The notes: generated by a model from the sequence alone, not told the origin. A stretch of DNA of 64,000 nt from Pectobacterium polaris (GCF_002307355.1 NZ_CP017481.1:4762825-4826824); one strand, 5' to 3'; counted from the stretch's first letter, positions 37,501 to 47,270 are shown. Program-made: numbers and translations.

Positions 37501-39869
37501 AAATCCGACCAGCGCAGCAGCCAGCCTTCCGGTGAGTAGCGATAGTCAAAGTTGTGCCCTTCATCCGCCCGTACGCTCAGTAAATGCCCATGGTCGTCAT
37601 AGGTATAGCTGGCCAGCGTTTTTAATGGCTGATGCTGCGGGGTACATAGCGTGAGTGTCGTGATCCTTTGGTGTTCCGATGTGACGTGAATCAAACGCCC
37701 GTCCGCCAGCGCAACCCAACGCAGTTCACCCAACACCCACTCGAAAGTCACTCGATGGCCCGCAGCATCGTCAATCGACGTCAGACAAAGCTGGAGACCG
37801 AGCGCATATTCAAACCGATAGCGCAGGCCACCGACATGTTGAAGCACCAGTTCACCCTGTTGCCGGGTCAACCGCCATTGTGGGTTTGACGATGAGCGAC
37901 TGATCTCCCCCTCATTGGGCAGGGCGAAGAATGCCTGATTGAATTCGCCATCCGTTAGCGTAGCCACCCCGTTGTTAAGCGTCAGGCTGATATCCCAGTT
38001 AGTGCGCCACAGTGTCCCCAGCAAACCGGGGTGACGTTTTCCTGTGGAACGATAGTAGCGTTGCAGTGAAAGTGGCAGCGGACTACTTACCTGAAGATCG
38101 GTGCGCTGCTCCACCACCGCACCGGTTGCCATATCGACCGGATCGCCGTTTTGCTCACCTTTCTTCGGGTCAGTTTTCGTCTCCCCGTTTTCTGTCTTTG
38201 CTTTTTCCTGGGCAGCAGTAGCACCATCATTAGGGGGAGTTCTGGCGCCGGGCGTTACATTCTCGGCACCAGTGGGCGTTTGAACGGTTTTCCCGTCATC
38301 TGACGGGTTTTTATTCTCATCTGAGGCATGTCGCCCATGATCGGAAGACTTATTTTTTTGATTATTATCGCCCGTTTTGGGCTGAGGCTTATCCTGAGCA
38401 TTTGGCGTGTCCGTCGGGGGAGAATGAGGTTGCTTAGGTGGTGTATGTGAGGTTGGAGAAGCAGGTGGAGAACTCGTCGAATTTTTTCCCCCTTTAGCGG
38501 CCATGCCGACTTTATTCTTACCGCCTCCCAAAAATACTCCTATTGCCGGTATCATACTGGCCTCAGCCATCGTCAAGCCACCAGGTCTTTCTACCCGTTG
38601 ATTAAATTCAGTAATTTCCTCTTCAGTACGGTAGTCTCCCGATCCGCCCTTTTGCACAGTCATCGCAGATAATTCACAGCTCCCTTTAGGCCGCGCACTT
38701 CCAATAACCTGCGTCATGATTTGGGGAATAAATTCAGCAAACTCGGCTTCAATCAATGCCGTCACGATGGTAAAAATTGCGATTAATTTTTCGAGCACAT
38801 CCACCATGGCTCGGAAACTGTCGGCCATCAGCGCGACTATCCAACTGCGCTCACCAGAAACACCTTTCACCAGTAGGTCCAGTGCCTCTTTGATGGTTTT
38901 CAGTATTTCTTTCCCTTTATCAGCATAAATTCTGATATCAGAACGTATGCCCGTCAGCCAGGTGACTATATTCCCGTTACTCAAATGGCGAATAATCTGA
39001 GTGGCTTCCTCAATATCCTGCTGCTTATTGCCTTTAGCGCCTTTCAGCTTCCGCAAGGCTTGCGTAATGGCATTTCCACTGACTTTTAGCGCATCCCCGA
39101 CGCCAGGAACAAAGCCAATGACACACAGCACCCCGTCAATTTGGTGCATGGTGTCGTTCAATAAGTTAGGATTTTTATAGCTATACCAACACCATTGCCC
39201 AAGGAAGTAGACATCCATCGACTGTCCAACTACGGGAACACAGCCCAGTATGACCTCACAGAGCAGCAGAACGGCATTATCAACACTGGATGCCTTACTT
39301 GCCACCTCCGCCGACATTCGATGTTGAACTCGACGGATTTCCCGTTGGAGTTCACCATCATCTCTATGCAACTGCTTTTCCAATTCCCAGAAACGCTTCA
39401 ACGCCGGTTTATATTGCTCCGGTATATCGCTCAGCGGCATCCTCACAGACTGCTGGACGGAGCCATACTCCACGATCCCTTGCACTCTCAGGATGACGAA
39501 CAGGGAAAAATATTCTCCGGCAAAACTCGCATAGGCAGGGTTAGACATCAAAACGGGGTTGTTTTCCACCGTTTTCTTAGGGTCGAACGTATCGCTGCCT
39601 TCCCCCAAAAGCAGCTCATACGTGCGACACCCCATGTCATGGATGAAAAACATGCCGTTCTCGTCGGTTTTACCCCTTATTTTGTGGTTATTGCTATCGG
39701 TTAGCTGAAAAGGGGCATTCGGGATGGGTTCACCTGAATCGTAATGGTAACGCACCAATATTTCGCAGCCACAGGTTGTACATCCCCCTGAAATCTTATT
39801 ATCCGTAGTGAAATTACGCTTTGCGGCATCCCCGCTGGCAGCTAACGCGCTGCTTTTATCCTGACTCAT
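34545..39869 (-). CDS. Rhs-family T6SS effector with C-terminal toxin tip
   Basis: 1774 residues. N-terminal ~110: Cys-rich start [10 protein letters not shown] then a transthyretin/carboxypeptidase-regulatory-like beta domain ([18 protein letters not shown]). ~110-450: helical, with hydrophobic stretches around [14 protein letters not shown] and [12 protein letters not shown]. ~470-600: Pro/Ser/Thr/Lys-rich linker. ~600: [15 protein letters not shown], then YD-repeat shell to DPIGLLGG. Autocleavage-type junction at EWVDPLGL (Asp1619). Tip ~1624-1774 has [25 protein letters not shown] and [15 protein letters not shown]; catalytic type unrecognised, possibly RNase-like. No PAAR or VgrG domain is present; delivery likely needs the upstream DUF4123 adaptors. 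Confidence 0.9.
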   Translation of the reverse strand: MSQDKSSALAASGDAAKRNFTTDNKISGGCTTCGCEILVRYHYDSGEPIPNAPFQLTDSNNHKIRGKTDENGMFFIHDMGCRTYELLLGEGSDTFDPKKTVENNPVLMSNPAYASFAGEYFSLFVILRVQGIVEYGSVQQSVRMPLSDIPEQYKPALKRFWELEKQLHRDDGELQREIRRVQHRMSAEVASKASSVDNAVLLLCEVILGCVPVVGQSMDVYFLGQWCWYSYKNPNLLNDTMHQIDGVLCVIGFVPGVGDALKVSGNAITQALRKLKGAKGNKQQDIEEATQIIRHLSNGNIVTWLTGIRSDIRIYADKGKEILKTIKEALDLLVKGVSGERSWIVALMADSFRAMVDVLEKLIAIFTIVTALIEAEFAEFIPQIMTQVIGSARPKGSCELSAMTVQKGGSGDYRTEEEITEFNQRVERPGGLTMAEASMIPAIGVFLGGGKNKVGMAAKGGKNSTSSPPASPTSHTPPKQPHSPPTDTPNAQDKPQPKTGDNNQKNKSSDHGRHASDENKNPSDDGKTVQTPTGAENVTPGARTPPNDGATAAQEKAKTENGETKTDPKKGEQNGDPVDMATGAVVEQRTDLQVSSPLPLSLQRYYRSTGKRHPGLLGTLWRTNWDISLTLNNGVATLTDGEFNQAFFALPNEGEISRSSSNPQWRLTRQQGELVLQHVGGLRYRFEYALGLQLCLTSIDDAAGHRVTFEWVLGELRWVALADGRLIHVTSEHQRITTLTLCTPQHQPLKTLASYTYDDHGHLLSVRADEGHNFDYRYSPEGWLLRWSDLGSTWVEHDYDKKGRAIRDRTSEGYWPGHFEYDDDTLTSHYHSGFGGVFSYVRDERNNILSKRMPDGGETRFEWVDNQLVAETDPLGGRTAYQRNDWGQVTEVTLPDGATHQYTYDDNGQLLAYIDPLGSEWHYQRNAAGQVVEVNDPEGREWLYRYGETGQLSTVIGPDGVLQRYQYNRRGLLSSLERDNAPPVAFRYDDLDRLTERHIGHEAGVQVRRWEYDGVRESPSKVVYEDGSETRFGYDVEGNLTAVTDALGQRYQFRYGAFDNLLEATDPLGATVRYHYNAEAEFAGVTNSQGRDWTYDFDASGRLSEERHYDGRVYRYQYDVADRLVQRTAPDGSALHYEHDAAGRITRITAQKADGETDGITELAYDVVGRLTKAASPDAVVEYAYNRAGQVTSETVNGEAVQSGYDAGGQRAVVEGILAPLQLAWQSGRLSSLGIGSHQPLQFSHTAAGEEQRRSNGSGFALRHEWSPTGLLQRQALEGADGRVNDVLERRYQYDVLDRLTGISDSHWGEQAFRLNGAGQVTAERRDEGRRRQARLFGYDSEQNLCEVSQIAPGLGETLKVQDAVVQASARYDAAGRVVERGHTQYRYDDCGRLAMKRETRPGFRPKETYFDWDVQDRLVRVSLPDGARWRYRYDAFGRRVSKVREGQLPSAQAVARVAYRWDGDQLIGQQQYRADGSAAREVQWVYEPGSFRPLAQVEAQGDSTQLHYIVTDLTGTARELCSEEGEVHWRGEQGLWGAHREERRPIPLRRYLGDAANEEVYCELRYQGQLYDAETGLYYNRHRYYDAESGQYLSPDPIGLLGGRRPQGYVHNPLEWVDPLGLAACPDLYDWYKYNRSKGMNASEAHAAIKNASPQEIFDYSLHRQGLSGQDYPNNFKEKFSAGNYKYEVRAHDINPNAPLGSNSANGPIFRVGRNQMGVNPSTNQGYGWEYGSSDGAWHHTSILKTNPNFPNPNYDPIAANSTHIPLPNGVIP
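35009..36962 (-). repeat. Rhs core direct repeat, copy B
   Basis: Gapless partner of copy A (31995-33948), inside the intact rhs gene. Beyond 36962 the intact gene continues with more YD repeats while copy A is cut. Confidence 0.9.
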
Positions 39870-39889
39870 GAAATGACGTCCTTTTTATT

Positions 39890-40807
39890 TTATGCTTCGT
39901 CCAGGTGGTCAATAGCGGCCTGATACAGGCGATCCATACGGCTTTGCGTGCCAATGTATTCAGGCTGTACCAGAATGTTTTTTGCCCAGGGCTGATGCAT
40001 GAATTCCGGCGAGAGTTCTGTCGCCAGTGCCAGCCAGCGCACGATATCGCGGTCGTTGTTAAAGCCGCTGTTCCTCGCCTGTTCCGCCTGCTGATGGGCA
40101 AACGCCTGTAGCTCATCAGCAGGTGCGTTTTGCCAGTCAGCATGGTAAGCACGCAGATGTTCCATATAGCGCGCCAGATTGTGATGTCCGTAAGGCACCA
40201 TGATGGCTTGCCATTGCTCGTCACTCAGCTGGCGCGGCAGGATGTCTGGAATGGAGTGCGGTTCGCGGGCGGTGAGGTTTAAGGCATGTACCGCGCCGTC
40301 AGGGGAAATGTCGCAGAAGCTTGCTATCGGGCCATAGAGTGCACAGGCTTCTTGTGCGGAACTGGCGGATAACAGCTGATTCACCACCTGCCAGTCGCCT
40401 ACACGCAGGATGGCATTCTCCCCGGAAGGTGAAGTCACCAGGCTCCACTGTCGCAGATGTTTCGTCACCTCAAGCAGTTGATCAAGTGGTGAATATGCCT
40501 GCATAAACCATTCCAGCTGTAGCCCCATTCCCCAGCCAGGTTGGGTGACTATGTGTTCTTTCACCTGCGACCAGTTAGCGGCATGAAGCGGAATGCAATA
40601 GGGCGATACCGAGGCATGAACGCGCCCCGCTTCTCCCCAGTACAAACGCGTCTGCTCCAGGCTGCCCCCCCAGCGTTCGGCCAGCCACGGCACGGCATCG
40701 TTCATCGACGCTTCGGCGATAACAAAACAGCCGCCCTGAGCGATACGCGTTTGCCAGACCGCGTCATCTTCCGGCAGCAGTTCAAGGAAAGGTTGCGATA
40801 CACTCAC
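39890..40807 (-). CDS. DUF4123 T6SS effector adaptor (Tap/TEC type), second copy
   Basis: 305 residues. DUF4123-like N-terminal domain: FVIAEASMNDAVPWLAERWG, SPYCIPLHAANWSQVKEHI, GLQLEWFMQAYSPLDQLLEV and LRVGDWQVVNQLL. A helical C-terminal part has FNNDRDIVRWLALATELSPEF, common to adaptors that bind a cargo. It overlaps the preceding DUF4123 gene by four bases and lies 20 bases before rhs. The family loads effectors onto VgrG; the Rhs protein is its likely cargo. Confidence 0.82.
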   Translation of the reverse strand: MSVSQPFLELLPEDDAVWQTRIAQGGCFVIAEASMNDAVPWLAERWGGSLEQTRLYWGEAGRVHASVSPYCIPLHAANWSQVKEHIVTQPGWGMGLQLEWFMQAYSPLDQLLEVTKHLRQWSLVTSPSGENAILRVGDWQVVNQLLSASSAQEACALYGPIASFCDISPDGAVHALNLTAREPHSIPDILPRQLSDEQWQAIMVPYGHHNLARYMEHLRAYHADWQNAPADELQAFAHQQAEQARNSGFNNDRDIVRWLALATELSPEFMHQPWAKNILVQPEYIGTQSRMDRLYQAAIDHLDEA

Positions 40808-41760
40808 AGCGTGACCTCCGGTATGTCAGGTAACTCTCCCCGCATCCAACCGGGGCGATGGTAATTAAGCTGCACACTCTCAATACGTTCAGGCTCAGAT
40901 TTAAAAATCCGAATACTGTCCGCGATCGAATAACGTTCAGTCAGATGAATAAAGATTGGGTGCAAATAGAATTCACTGCCGAGCACCCAGCGATGAGCAG
41001 ACCAGGCTTCACATTCCGCTTCGCTGGCTTTCGGATAATAGTTTCCGGCTAATACAATACCGCTAATAAAGCGTGCTTTTACTATTTCAATATCCAGAAG
41101 AAAAACACACTGCGCGCTGACAAAAAGAAACAGTTCATTCGCTAATCGGTGCAGGCGATTATCATTAGCGAGAAAGTAATATTGATAGTGCGTTAAAGTA
41201 ATGTGGTATATCTGATTAATGTCGTTCTTGTTTTCTTTATTAACATCCTGCTGTGCGAATAGTTTATATTCCCCACGTTCGCTATTCACGATGGGCAAAT
41301 ACAGGTTATTCAGCGGGCCGAGAAAATCCATTTGCGCAGCAAGATCCAGAGTGGACCACCAGGCCGATAAAACGTCTGGTACATAGCTACGAAATAGCGC
41401 TCGTGTGCCATCAGGCCAGAGACAGGAAATGCGCTGTTGCCAAAAATCAGCCACCTGCTGCAATGTCAGTTCGCCATGCATGAGAATTACACCACCATGC
41501 CGCTCCGGCTGTGTCTCAAGCAGCCAGTGCAGCAGTGTTTCTCCTGGTTTGCCTTCTTCTATTTTCACCACAATAGGCGCCCACATCTGCCAGTTTTCGG
41601 CATCTTTGCCAAAATGCAGCTGTTGCCATATATCCGACGCCGCAGGTTGAAAAGCCTGCCAATATTCAGGTAATTTGGGATAATTCAACGGCGAGATAAT
41701 AGCGAACAAAGGTGCATTAAACTGGCTGATTTCAAACAGGGTATAACCGTTTGCCATCAT
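40804..41760 (-). CDS. DUF4123-like T6SS adaptor, first copy
   Basis: 318 residues from tandem ATG at 41760; 25 in-frame upstream residues are rejected because AGG lies before the tandem ATGs. Recognisable DUF4123 elements: LFAIISPLNYPKLPEYWQA, PIVVKIEEGKPGETLLHWLL, RHGGVILMHGELTLQQVADF and TRALFRSYVPDVLSAWWSTL. Shares little close identity with the second copy. Start of the adaptor-adaptor-Rhs-immunity block. It could serve the Rhs together with the second adaptor, or another effector. Confidence 0.72.
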   Translation of the reverse strand: MMANGYTLFEISQFNAPLFAIISPLNYPKLPEYWQAFQPAASDIWQQLHFGKDAENWQMWAPIVVKIEEGKPGETLLHWLLETQPERHGGVILMHGELTLQQVADFWQQRISCLWPDGTRALFRSYVPDVLSAWWSTLDLAAQMDFLGPLNNLYLPIVNSERGEYKLFAQQDVNKENKNDINQIYHITLTHYQYYFLANDNRLHRLANELFLFVSAQCVFLLDIEIVKARFISGIVLAGNYYPKASEAECEAWSAHRWVLGSEFYLHPIFIHLTERYSIADSIRIFKSEPERIESVQLNYHRPGWMRGELPDIPEVTL

Positions 41761-41827
41761 CGTTATTTGCCTGTAAATAAATGAGATAATTTTTAATACG
41801 ATGAGCGTGTATTCATCACAGCAGCAA

Positions 41828-41858
41828 CGACCCAATAATCACGCAGATTATCGGGTCG
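41828..41858. repeat. Strong inverted repeat between the two effector blocks
   Basis: Thirteen-base arms (41828-41840 and 41846-41858, one mismatch, five-base loop) between the ankyrin lipoprotein gene and the first DUF4123 gene. No T-run follows on the minus strand, so it may be an mRNA processing or stabilising stem, or a mobile-repeat relic, rather than an ordinary terminator. Confidence 0.65.
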
Positions 41859-41918
41859 AGACATGCCGTTTATTTTTATGACGCAAAATGGATAATAAAA
41901 CGGAGAATAAAAATAAAA

Positions 41919-42698
41919 CTAGACTGGCAGTCCTTTTTCCCAACGATCCCGAACTTCAGCAGGTGACAGCGGTGGAAATTTAACGCCGCGATCCAGTAAC
42001 AGCTGTTTTACCTTTAGTGCCCAAGGGTAGTGAGGCGATTTAGGAGACATAATGGATAAGCTGTCATCCACGGTAAAAGCGAGATTACTGCCTGTATCAT
42101 CATAAATATTACTCTCTGCGCCGTGTTCTATCAGCCAATATGCAACTTCATATTTATTCAGATAAGCAGCATAGTGGGCGCTGTTTACTTTGGAACCATC
42201 AACGAGGTTCAAATCAGCGCCCCGCTCTACGAGTAATTTGATATCGGCCCAGCGCTCCTCACCAATAGCACTAAATATTGCAGGCTGGCCACGACGCCCA
42301 ATCGCATTCGGGTCGCCTCCCGCATCCAGAATAATACGCAGCCAGTCAGGGTCTTTCGCGCCCGCTACGGAATTGACGGCGCTATCGCCAAAGCCGTCTT
42401 TATAGTTTGGATCGACGCCCAGTTTAAGCGCCAGCGTGACGGCCTTTTTATCCTTCGTTTCATAAATCAGCCACAGCAGCGGCGTGATGCCTTCTTTGCC
42501 ATGAATATTCAGGTTAACGCCCTGCGACAGCTGATGACGGGCTGCTGATTCGTCACCTTTTTGAATACTTTCCAGTACCGCCACCACAGGGGGCTCAAAA
42601 AGTTCATTCGCCCGCATACTGTGTCCTCCCGCCTGACAAGCGGTTAATAATCCCAGAATAACGACGCCTACCCATTTTATACGTGCCAACCATTGCAT
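41919..42698 (-). CDS. Ankyrin-repeat lipoprotein, probable immunity to the PAAR-lipase
   Basis: 259 residues with lipoprotein signal (LGLLTACQ, Cys21). About five ankyrin repeats from ~45 to ~205: EGITPLLWLIYETKDKKAV, GVDPNYKDGFGDSAVNSV, GGDPNAIGRRGQPAIFSAI, GADLNLVDGSKVNSAHYAAY, GAESNIYDDTGSN. Start overlaps the lipase stop by one base (TAATG), so the two are co-translated. Periplasmic location fits neutralising a phospholipase delivered to the periplasm; the role is inferred. Confidence 0.8.
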   Translation of the reverse strand: MQWLARIKWVGVVILGLLTACQAGGHSMRANELFEPPVVAVLESIQKGDESAARHQLSQGVNLNIHGKEGITPLLWLIYETKDKKAVTLALKLGVDPNYKDGFGDSAVNSVAGAKDPDWLRIILDAGGDPNAIGRRGQPAIFSAIGEERWADIKLLVERGADLNLVDGSKVNSAHYAAYLNKYEVAYWLIEHGAESNIYDDTGSNLAFTVDDSLSIMSPKSPHYPWALKVKQLLLDRGVKFPPLSPAEVRDRWEKGLPV

Positions 42699-44068
42699 TA
42701 TATTCCCCTGAATGTATTGGTTATCTTCCCGATATCTTCCTTTTTCTGGCTTTCAATACCCGCAATCACCTGATCCATACCGTGGCGAGCAATCGGCGAG
42801 CCGCCGACTGCGGGAAGTGCCATCATATCACCGCTTGCTTTCGGCAGGCCCCCTTCCAACAGTTTTGCTACACCGATGACTCCTCCGAGCGCAGCACCAG
42901 CGGCTCCGCCAATCAATGCGCCCGCACCGGATAGCAAACCCGGAATCAAAGCCTTGCCATAGGTTTGTGCCATGGTTAATACCTCACCATCGACCGCCTG
43001 CGTCGTTATCAGCGAGGCCGTTTTCGCCAAATCGGCACCACCTGCACGCGACACGGTATTGTTATGCAAACCCGCAGCATTAAAGGTATAGCCGGGTAAT
43101 CCGGTGACGCCAACGCCAGCCGATGCTAAACCACCGCCTAATGAATGCCCCACGATGACAGGTGGCGGAGAAAGAACGTTTTTTACCCGCTTTGCCAAAT
43201 ACATGGCCTGATTGTATTGATCCGTCTCCAATCCCATACCTTGCCCAGCGTTAGTCAACCAGTCTTTAACGCCTGTCACCGCATTATTGGTGCCCCGGTA
43301 GGTCAACATCGTTTCGCCATTAATTGCTGATTTGAACAAAGCAGAACCAAACCCTGTTTTCTTGTCCATAAAATCATTGTCTGTCAGGCCAGGAAGCTTA
43401 CTCGTATCCAGAATATCCAGCCCAACTGGCGCCTTAGGCAGTTTATCCAGCACGCCTCGTCGGAATTCATCGACCGAATAAACATACTGAGCCGCTTCGG
43501 CGCGTAAGATACTGTCGTTATTAAACGCCAGCCGCTTTGCCGCATCGGCTAACCCCGGCAGCGTCGCTGCTTCAGTCGCCAACTTGGCACGCGCCAGATA
43601 ACGATCTTTACGCTGGGCGACGGTGAGTAAGTCATCAAGAATGGGCAACTCGGCGACCGACGCCCACTCCATTAACGTCGGCAACAGCATTGGCGTCAAT
43701 GCCAACAAGGGCGCGCGACTTTTTGCCGATTGTTCGGCGCACGGTTTTACTGGGGATTGATAGGGCGAATCGCCAATGATCACATTCCCGCTGCCAGCAG
43801 CAACCGAGCCGCCGCAGCCGATCGCATCACCGATACGCGCAGCCAGCTTCCCATTGATGATGACCGTACCGGAGCCCGCGGATATCGCACGGCTGTGCAC
43901 GCCGTGGGGCACATTCGGGCAGGGGCAAGCGTGGAGTAAAACCGCATCGCTTTTACGGGCGGCCGGTTTGCCATTGATAATGACATCACCGCTGCCTTCA
44001 ATAATCGGGGTGGCGGGGAAACAGCCGTGACCCGCGCAGCTGTCACCTAAACGTGCAGCACCTGGCAT
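42698..44068 (-). CDS. PAAR-domain lipase effector (T6SS)
   Basis: 456 residues. The N-terminal ~105 form a PAAR domain with repeated (S/A)GSGxVIINGKxAAR units (GDVIINGKPAARKSDAV, GTVIINGKLAARIGDAI) that sharpens the VgrG spike. The C-terminal ~350 form a lipase-like alpha/beta hydrolase: TMLTYRGTNN, then nucleophile elbow VGHSLGGG with Ser309. A Gly/Ala-rich hydrophobic stretch near ~395-415 could contact membranes. AAGGAGG precedes the ATG, overlapping the vgrG stop. Followed by its probable immunity lipoprotein. Confidence 0.9.
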   Translation of the reverse strand: MPGAARLGDSCAGHGCFPATPIIEGSGDVIINGKPAARKSDAVLLHACPCPNVPHGVHSRAISAGSGTVIINGKLAARIGDAIGCGGSVAAGSGNVIIGDSPYQSPVKPCAEQSAKSRAPLLALTPMLLPTLMEWASVAELPILDDLLTVAQRKDRYLARAKLATEAATLPGLADAAKRLAFNNDSILRAEAAQYVYSVDEFRRGVLDKLPKAPVGLDILDTSKLPGLTDNDFMDKKTGFGSALFKSAINGETMLTYRGTNNAVTGVKDWLTNAGQGMGLETDQYNQAMYLAKRVKNVLSPPPVIVGHSLGGGLASAGVGVTGLPGYTFNAAGLHNNTVSRAGGADLAKTASLITTQAVDGEVLTMAQTYGKALIPGLLSGAGALIGGAAGAALGGVIGVAKLLEGGLPKASGDMMALPAVGGSPIARHGMDQVIAGIESQKKEDIGKITNTFRGI

Positions 44069-44077
44069 AGTTCCTCC

Positions 44078-46114
44078 TTAACGTCTGTCTGGCGCATCGG
44101 GCAGCGTAGGCTTCGTCGGATCTTCTGGCGTAATTGATACTGGCGCAGTCCCTACGCCAGCCGCACCACCATCGTTGATCTTCACAATCGTCCCGGAAAT
44201 CGTGACGCCCGCGCTATCAATCTTGATGAAGCCACCAGGCGCTTTGATGGTCAGAGCCTGCCCCGCTTCCAGCACGATATCCGCAGCTTTCAGGTAGCTG
44301 TCCGTATTAACCAGAACACGCTGATGCGCGCCGATCAGCGTCTCTTCAGAGCCTGACATCGTGGTCTGACGGCTCCCTTCGATATGGGTAATCTCTCCCC
44401 CGCCGATGAAACGCTTGAACGAAGCACCAATCTTCTGAATAAAACTCCGACCAATTTCCTGATGATGATCCTGACCGATGTTTTCAAAATCATCCTTGCC
44501 TATCGTTCGATGGCGGTGACGCGTGACCCGTTGGAACTGATCCTGATCCACGCTGAGGTGCTGATCGCGCCCTACGCTCTGCCGCTGGATGTTGTTGATA
44601 ACACCATCCATATCTTTCTGAGCGTGATAGTAAATTTGTTCACGCGTCGCCTCATCCTCAAAACGCAGTTCGTTGAAGCCACTGCCTTTATGGGTATCGG
44701 TACGCAGCGTCGTGCGCGTTTTATGTGCCGGTAAAACGTACGGCGTCGGGTTGGTCGCGTGGAAGGTTCGCCCGGTGATAATCGGCTGATCTGGATCGCC
44801 TTCGAGGAAACTGACGATCACTTCATGGCCGATACGCGGGATAGCAATCATGCCGTACTGGCCGCCTGCCCAGCCCTGACTGACGCGTACCCAGCAGGAA
44901 CTCTGGTCATTGCTCGCGCCGTAGCGATCCCACGGGAATTGCAGTTTTACCCGACCATACTGGTCGCAGTAGATTTCTTCCCCCGTCGGGCCGACGACAG
45001 TCGCGATTTGCGGGCCATCCACCATCGGTTTGTATGGCATGGCTGCACGCCATGTCGTCGTGCCTTTCACCACCGCAAAACTGTTGCTCATGGTCGTCGG
45101 TTCGCCGCCGCTTTCCTCTTCCAGCGCCTGCGGCTGTTGCCCGACGTGCGTCACGCTCACCGTCTGCCACACTGCATTCAGCGTCACATTCGGGTGCTCC
45201 GTCAGGGTGAAGGTGTTGCCCGGCATCAGCCCGGCGCAGTTGGATTCCCCTTCGCTCGTCACCGCCCCTGAGCGCAGCGCATCCAGCCGGTAGCCGCTGA
45301 ATGCCTTGCCGCTCGGGTCTTGCTTATAGCGGCCCGGATAGTCGTAATGCTGATAGCTTTCGCGCTGGTGCTCCAGCTCGCCGCTCATTTTCTTGTGCGA
45401 CAGCCCGTAAGCCGGCGTCTTGAAGCTGTAGTCCTTCAACTCGACTTCGGCCGTACTCACCCGCTCTGCGTAGTGGAAGCGCCGGACATATTCGCCCTCA
45501 CTCAGCCCTTGTGTAGCCAGATTGAAGAACAGCTCAGGGCCTTTGGTCAGTGCACCCGCATCGTCGGCAAACACCACCCGGTGTTTACCCTCTTCGTATT
45601 CGTGGAAGAAATACATTCCCTCCTCAGCGGCCAGCCGGGTGATAAAGGCTAAATCGCTTTCCCGATACTGTACGCAATATTCGCGCACCGCGTGCTCGTT
45701 GCGCAGCGCAAAGGCGTAGTCGGTGATACCGGCTTCTTCCAGCAGGGCACCGATAATCGCTTCCGGCTTCTGCGCCTGAAAGATGCGGGCGTTGGTACGC
45801 AACCCCAGTCGCCACAGGGCTGGACGGACTTCCACCTGATAGCGCGTGCGCCGGAATCCGGTGTCGCCCTGCGTGAAGCCACTGATAATCCCGCTGACGC
45901 GACGTTTCAGTTCGCCTTCATACCAAATCATCAGCTCGCACGGCTGGTCCAGCACCGCGCCGAAATCGACATCCGGCAACGCGCTCGCCAGACTCAGCGA
46001 CAGGCTGAAAGGCCGGTTCAGCCCTTCATCCAGCCTGAAATCCACCACCGCGAAAGTGCCTGCTTCCAGGGCACCGACCTTTACGGTGAACTGTAATCCT
46101 GTACTGTTTGCCAC
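44078..46114 (-). CDS. vgrG: T6SS spike protein VgrG (TssI)
   Basis: 678 residues. gp27-like part (1-~380) with [19 protein letters not shown] and [27 protein letters not shown] (key part [16 protein letters not shown]). gp5 OB-fold at ~390-480 ([27 protein letters not shown]; key [11 protein letters not shown]). Repeating beta-helix region follows and ends ITIKAP-like [14 protein letters not shown]. No extra enzymatic domain, so it acts as a carrier. Start is GTG with GGAGAGG upstream. 196 bases after hcp with a terminator between, and immediately followed by the PAAR effector. Confidence 0.97.
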   Translation of the reverse strand: MANSTGLQFTVKVGALEAGTFAVVDFRLDEGLNRPFSLSLSLASALPDVDFGAVLDQPCELMIWYEGELKRRVSGIISGFTQGDTGFRRTRYQVEVRPALWRLGLRTNARIFQAQKPEAIIGALLEEAGITDYAFALRNEHAVREYCVQYRESDLAFITRLAAEEGMYFFHEYEEGKHRVVFADDAGALTKGPELFFNLATQGLSEGEYVRRFHYAERVSTAEVELKDYSFKTPAYGLSHKKMSGELEHQRESYQHYDYPGRYKQDPSGKAFSGYRLDALRSGAVTSEGESNCAGLMPGNTFTLTEHPNVTLNAVWQTVSVTHVGQQPQALEEESGGEPTTMSNSFAVVKGTTTWRAAMPYKPMVDGPQIATVVGPTGEEIYCDQYGRVKLQFPWDRYGASNDQSSCWVRVSQGWAGGQYGMIAIPRIGHEVIVSFLEGDPDQPIITGRTFHATNPTPYVLPAHKTRTTLRTDTHKGSGFNELRFEDEATREQIYYHAQKDMDGVINNIQRQSVGRDQHLSVDQDQFQRVTRHRHRTIGKDDFENIGQDHHQEIGRSFIQKIGASFKRFIGGGEITHIEGSRQTTMSGSEETLIGAHQRVLVNTDSYLKAADIVLEAGQALTIKAPGGFIKIDSAGVTISGTIVKINDGGAAGVGTAPVSITPEDPTKPTLPDAPDRR

Positions 46115-46267
46115 CCGTCCTCTCCTTCTTCCTTCGCCGTTGCCATGGCTACCGCACGCCTCGGGTTCCCCCGGAGCGGCACGTCGCTATCCTGATTAAA
46201 ATAAAAACCTGAGCTGTGGTCTGAGTCTGCTCACGCCACAGTTCATGTTGATAAAGCATCACGTTGA

Positions 46268-46301
46268 GAAAAACGCAGAAAACCCGGGACAAGCCCGGGT
46301 T
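46268..46301 (-). terminator. Terminator between hcp and vgrG
   Basis: AACCCGGG (46281-46288) pairs with CCCGGGTT (46294-46301) around five bases; the minus-strand tail is TTCTGCGTTTTT. Directly after the hcp stop. Partial read-through would give much more Hcp than VgrG. Confidence 0.75.
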
Positions 46302-46310
46302 CGGTGGGAA

Positions 46311-46829
46311 TTACGCTTCGACTGGTGCACGCCAGTCATCGGAGCCGGACGTCCCGGCAACGGTGTGCTCCCAATCGATTTTGCGGTAGGCCAGCGACAC
46401 TTCGATCAGTTGGGTGTAGTCCAGTTTGGACGGATCCTGGCAGTGTGGCATTTTGCAGTCGATGTCAACGATGGTGGCATCGGTCAGCACGGTAGAGAAG
46501 AAGTGCTCTTGCTTACCTTCAACCGACGTGCGGTACCATTTCAGGGTCACGGTCGGCAGCATTTCGCCGGATGCCAAAGAGTTGTACATCAGCGGAACGG
46601 CTTTGTTCAGCGCGACGGTGAATTTGAACGGTTTGTGCACACGCTGGCCAGACGGCTGACCAGACTGTGGGTCGGTTGGTACGGTGACGATGTGTTTGAA
46701 TTCCTGTACCAGCATTTCGTCTTCGTGGCCTTCCACATAGATGTTGCCGACAGAATCAGACGTGAAAGCACCCGCGGTGATGTTGCCCTGAGTTTTACCT
46801 TCGATGCTGATATAGCATGGAGTTGGCAT
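46311..46829 (-). CDS. hcp: T6SS tube protein Hcp (TssD)
   Basis: 172 residues from MPTPCYISIEGKTQGNITAG; forms hexameric rings that stack into the secretion tube and carry or push effectors. Family segments: GHEDEMLVQEFKHIV, RVHKPFKFTVALNKAVPL, LKWYRTSVEGKQEHFF and YTQLIEVSLAYRKIDWEH. AGGAG lies seven bases before the ATG; 19 earlier in-frame residues are not Hcp-like. First gene of the effector operon, driven by a sigma-54 promoter about 60 bases upstream. Confidence 0.97.
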   Translation of the reverse strand: MPTPCYISIEGKTQGNITAGAFTSDSVGNIYVEGHEDEMLVQEFKHIVTVPTDPQSGQPSGQRVHKPFKFTVALNKAVPLMYNSLASGEMLPTVTLKWYRTSVEGKQEHFFSTVLTDATIVDIDCKMPHCQDPSKLDYTQLIEVSLAYRKIDWEHTVAGTSGSDDWRAPVEA

Positions 46830-46895
46830 AGTCTTGCTCCTTGTTGTTGAACGGAATGAGTTATTGAACAGAATGAGTAACTTCACCGTCTGTAT

Positions 46896-46911
46896 AGCAA
46901 TTCACATGCCA
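46896..46911 (-). promoter_or_regulatory. Sigma-54 promoter of hcp
   Basis: Minus strand TGGCAT-GTGAA-TTGCT: GG at -24 and GC at -12 separated by exactly ten bases, matching TGGCAC-N5-TTGCA/T. Predicted start near 46885, giving a ~55-nt leader. A sigma-54 activator gene lies in the adjacent T6SS operon. Confidence 0.85.
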
Positions 46912-46972
46912 AAAATTATCTTTATGTTTTATAAAGGAATTCCCCTAACACAAACTCCCCTTAAGTAAAATT

Positions 46973-46992
46973 TGAGCAAGAAGTTGCGCAGA
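46973..46992 (-). repeat. 20-bp upstream repeat, copy 1 (putative activator site)
   Basis: TGAGCAAGAAGTTGCGCAGA, perfect direct copy of 47044-47063. Contains the dyad GCAA-N4-TTGC. About 90 bases upstream of the predicted hcp start, in the range of sigma-54 enhancer sites. Confidence 0.75.
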
Positions 46993-47043
46993 CTTCCTAA
47001 ATCGTTTGCAGACATTGCGCAAAAAGTGATTTACACCAGAAAG

Positions 47044-47063
47044 TGAGCAAGAAGTTGCGCAGA
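47044..47063 (-). repeat. 20-bp upstream repeat, copy 2 (putative activator site)
   Basis: Second perfect copy, 71 bases from the first (about seven helical turns). Additional TGCGCA palindromes lie at 47016-47021 and 47065-47070. The remaining part of the 46830-47382 gap holds no gene. Confidence 0.75.
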
Positions 47064-47270
47064 ATGCGCAGTTATGCTGAAAGTTTGAGTTAGCGATGAA
47101 TTAATGAAATGAATAACCGATAGGAATCGTGCTTATTAATAGCAAAAAACTATATTTGGCGATAAATCGCTCATTTTCATAACAATAAGAGTAAGCAGTC
47201 ACTTACGTTTTTTATGAAAAATAGGAACGGAAAAGTCAGGACATCCCGTAATGAAAAGAGTCATAAAAAC

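Noticed and set aside
34545..39869. Repetitive DNA in rhs as a CRISPR or tandem array
   Set aside because: The repetition is at the protein level (YD repeats) with no regular spacer pattern.
46115..46267. Separate sigma-54 promoter for vgrG
   Set aside because: No GG-N10-GC pair with acceptable context found in the hcp-vgrG gap.
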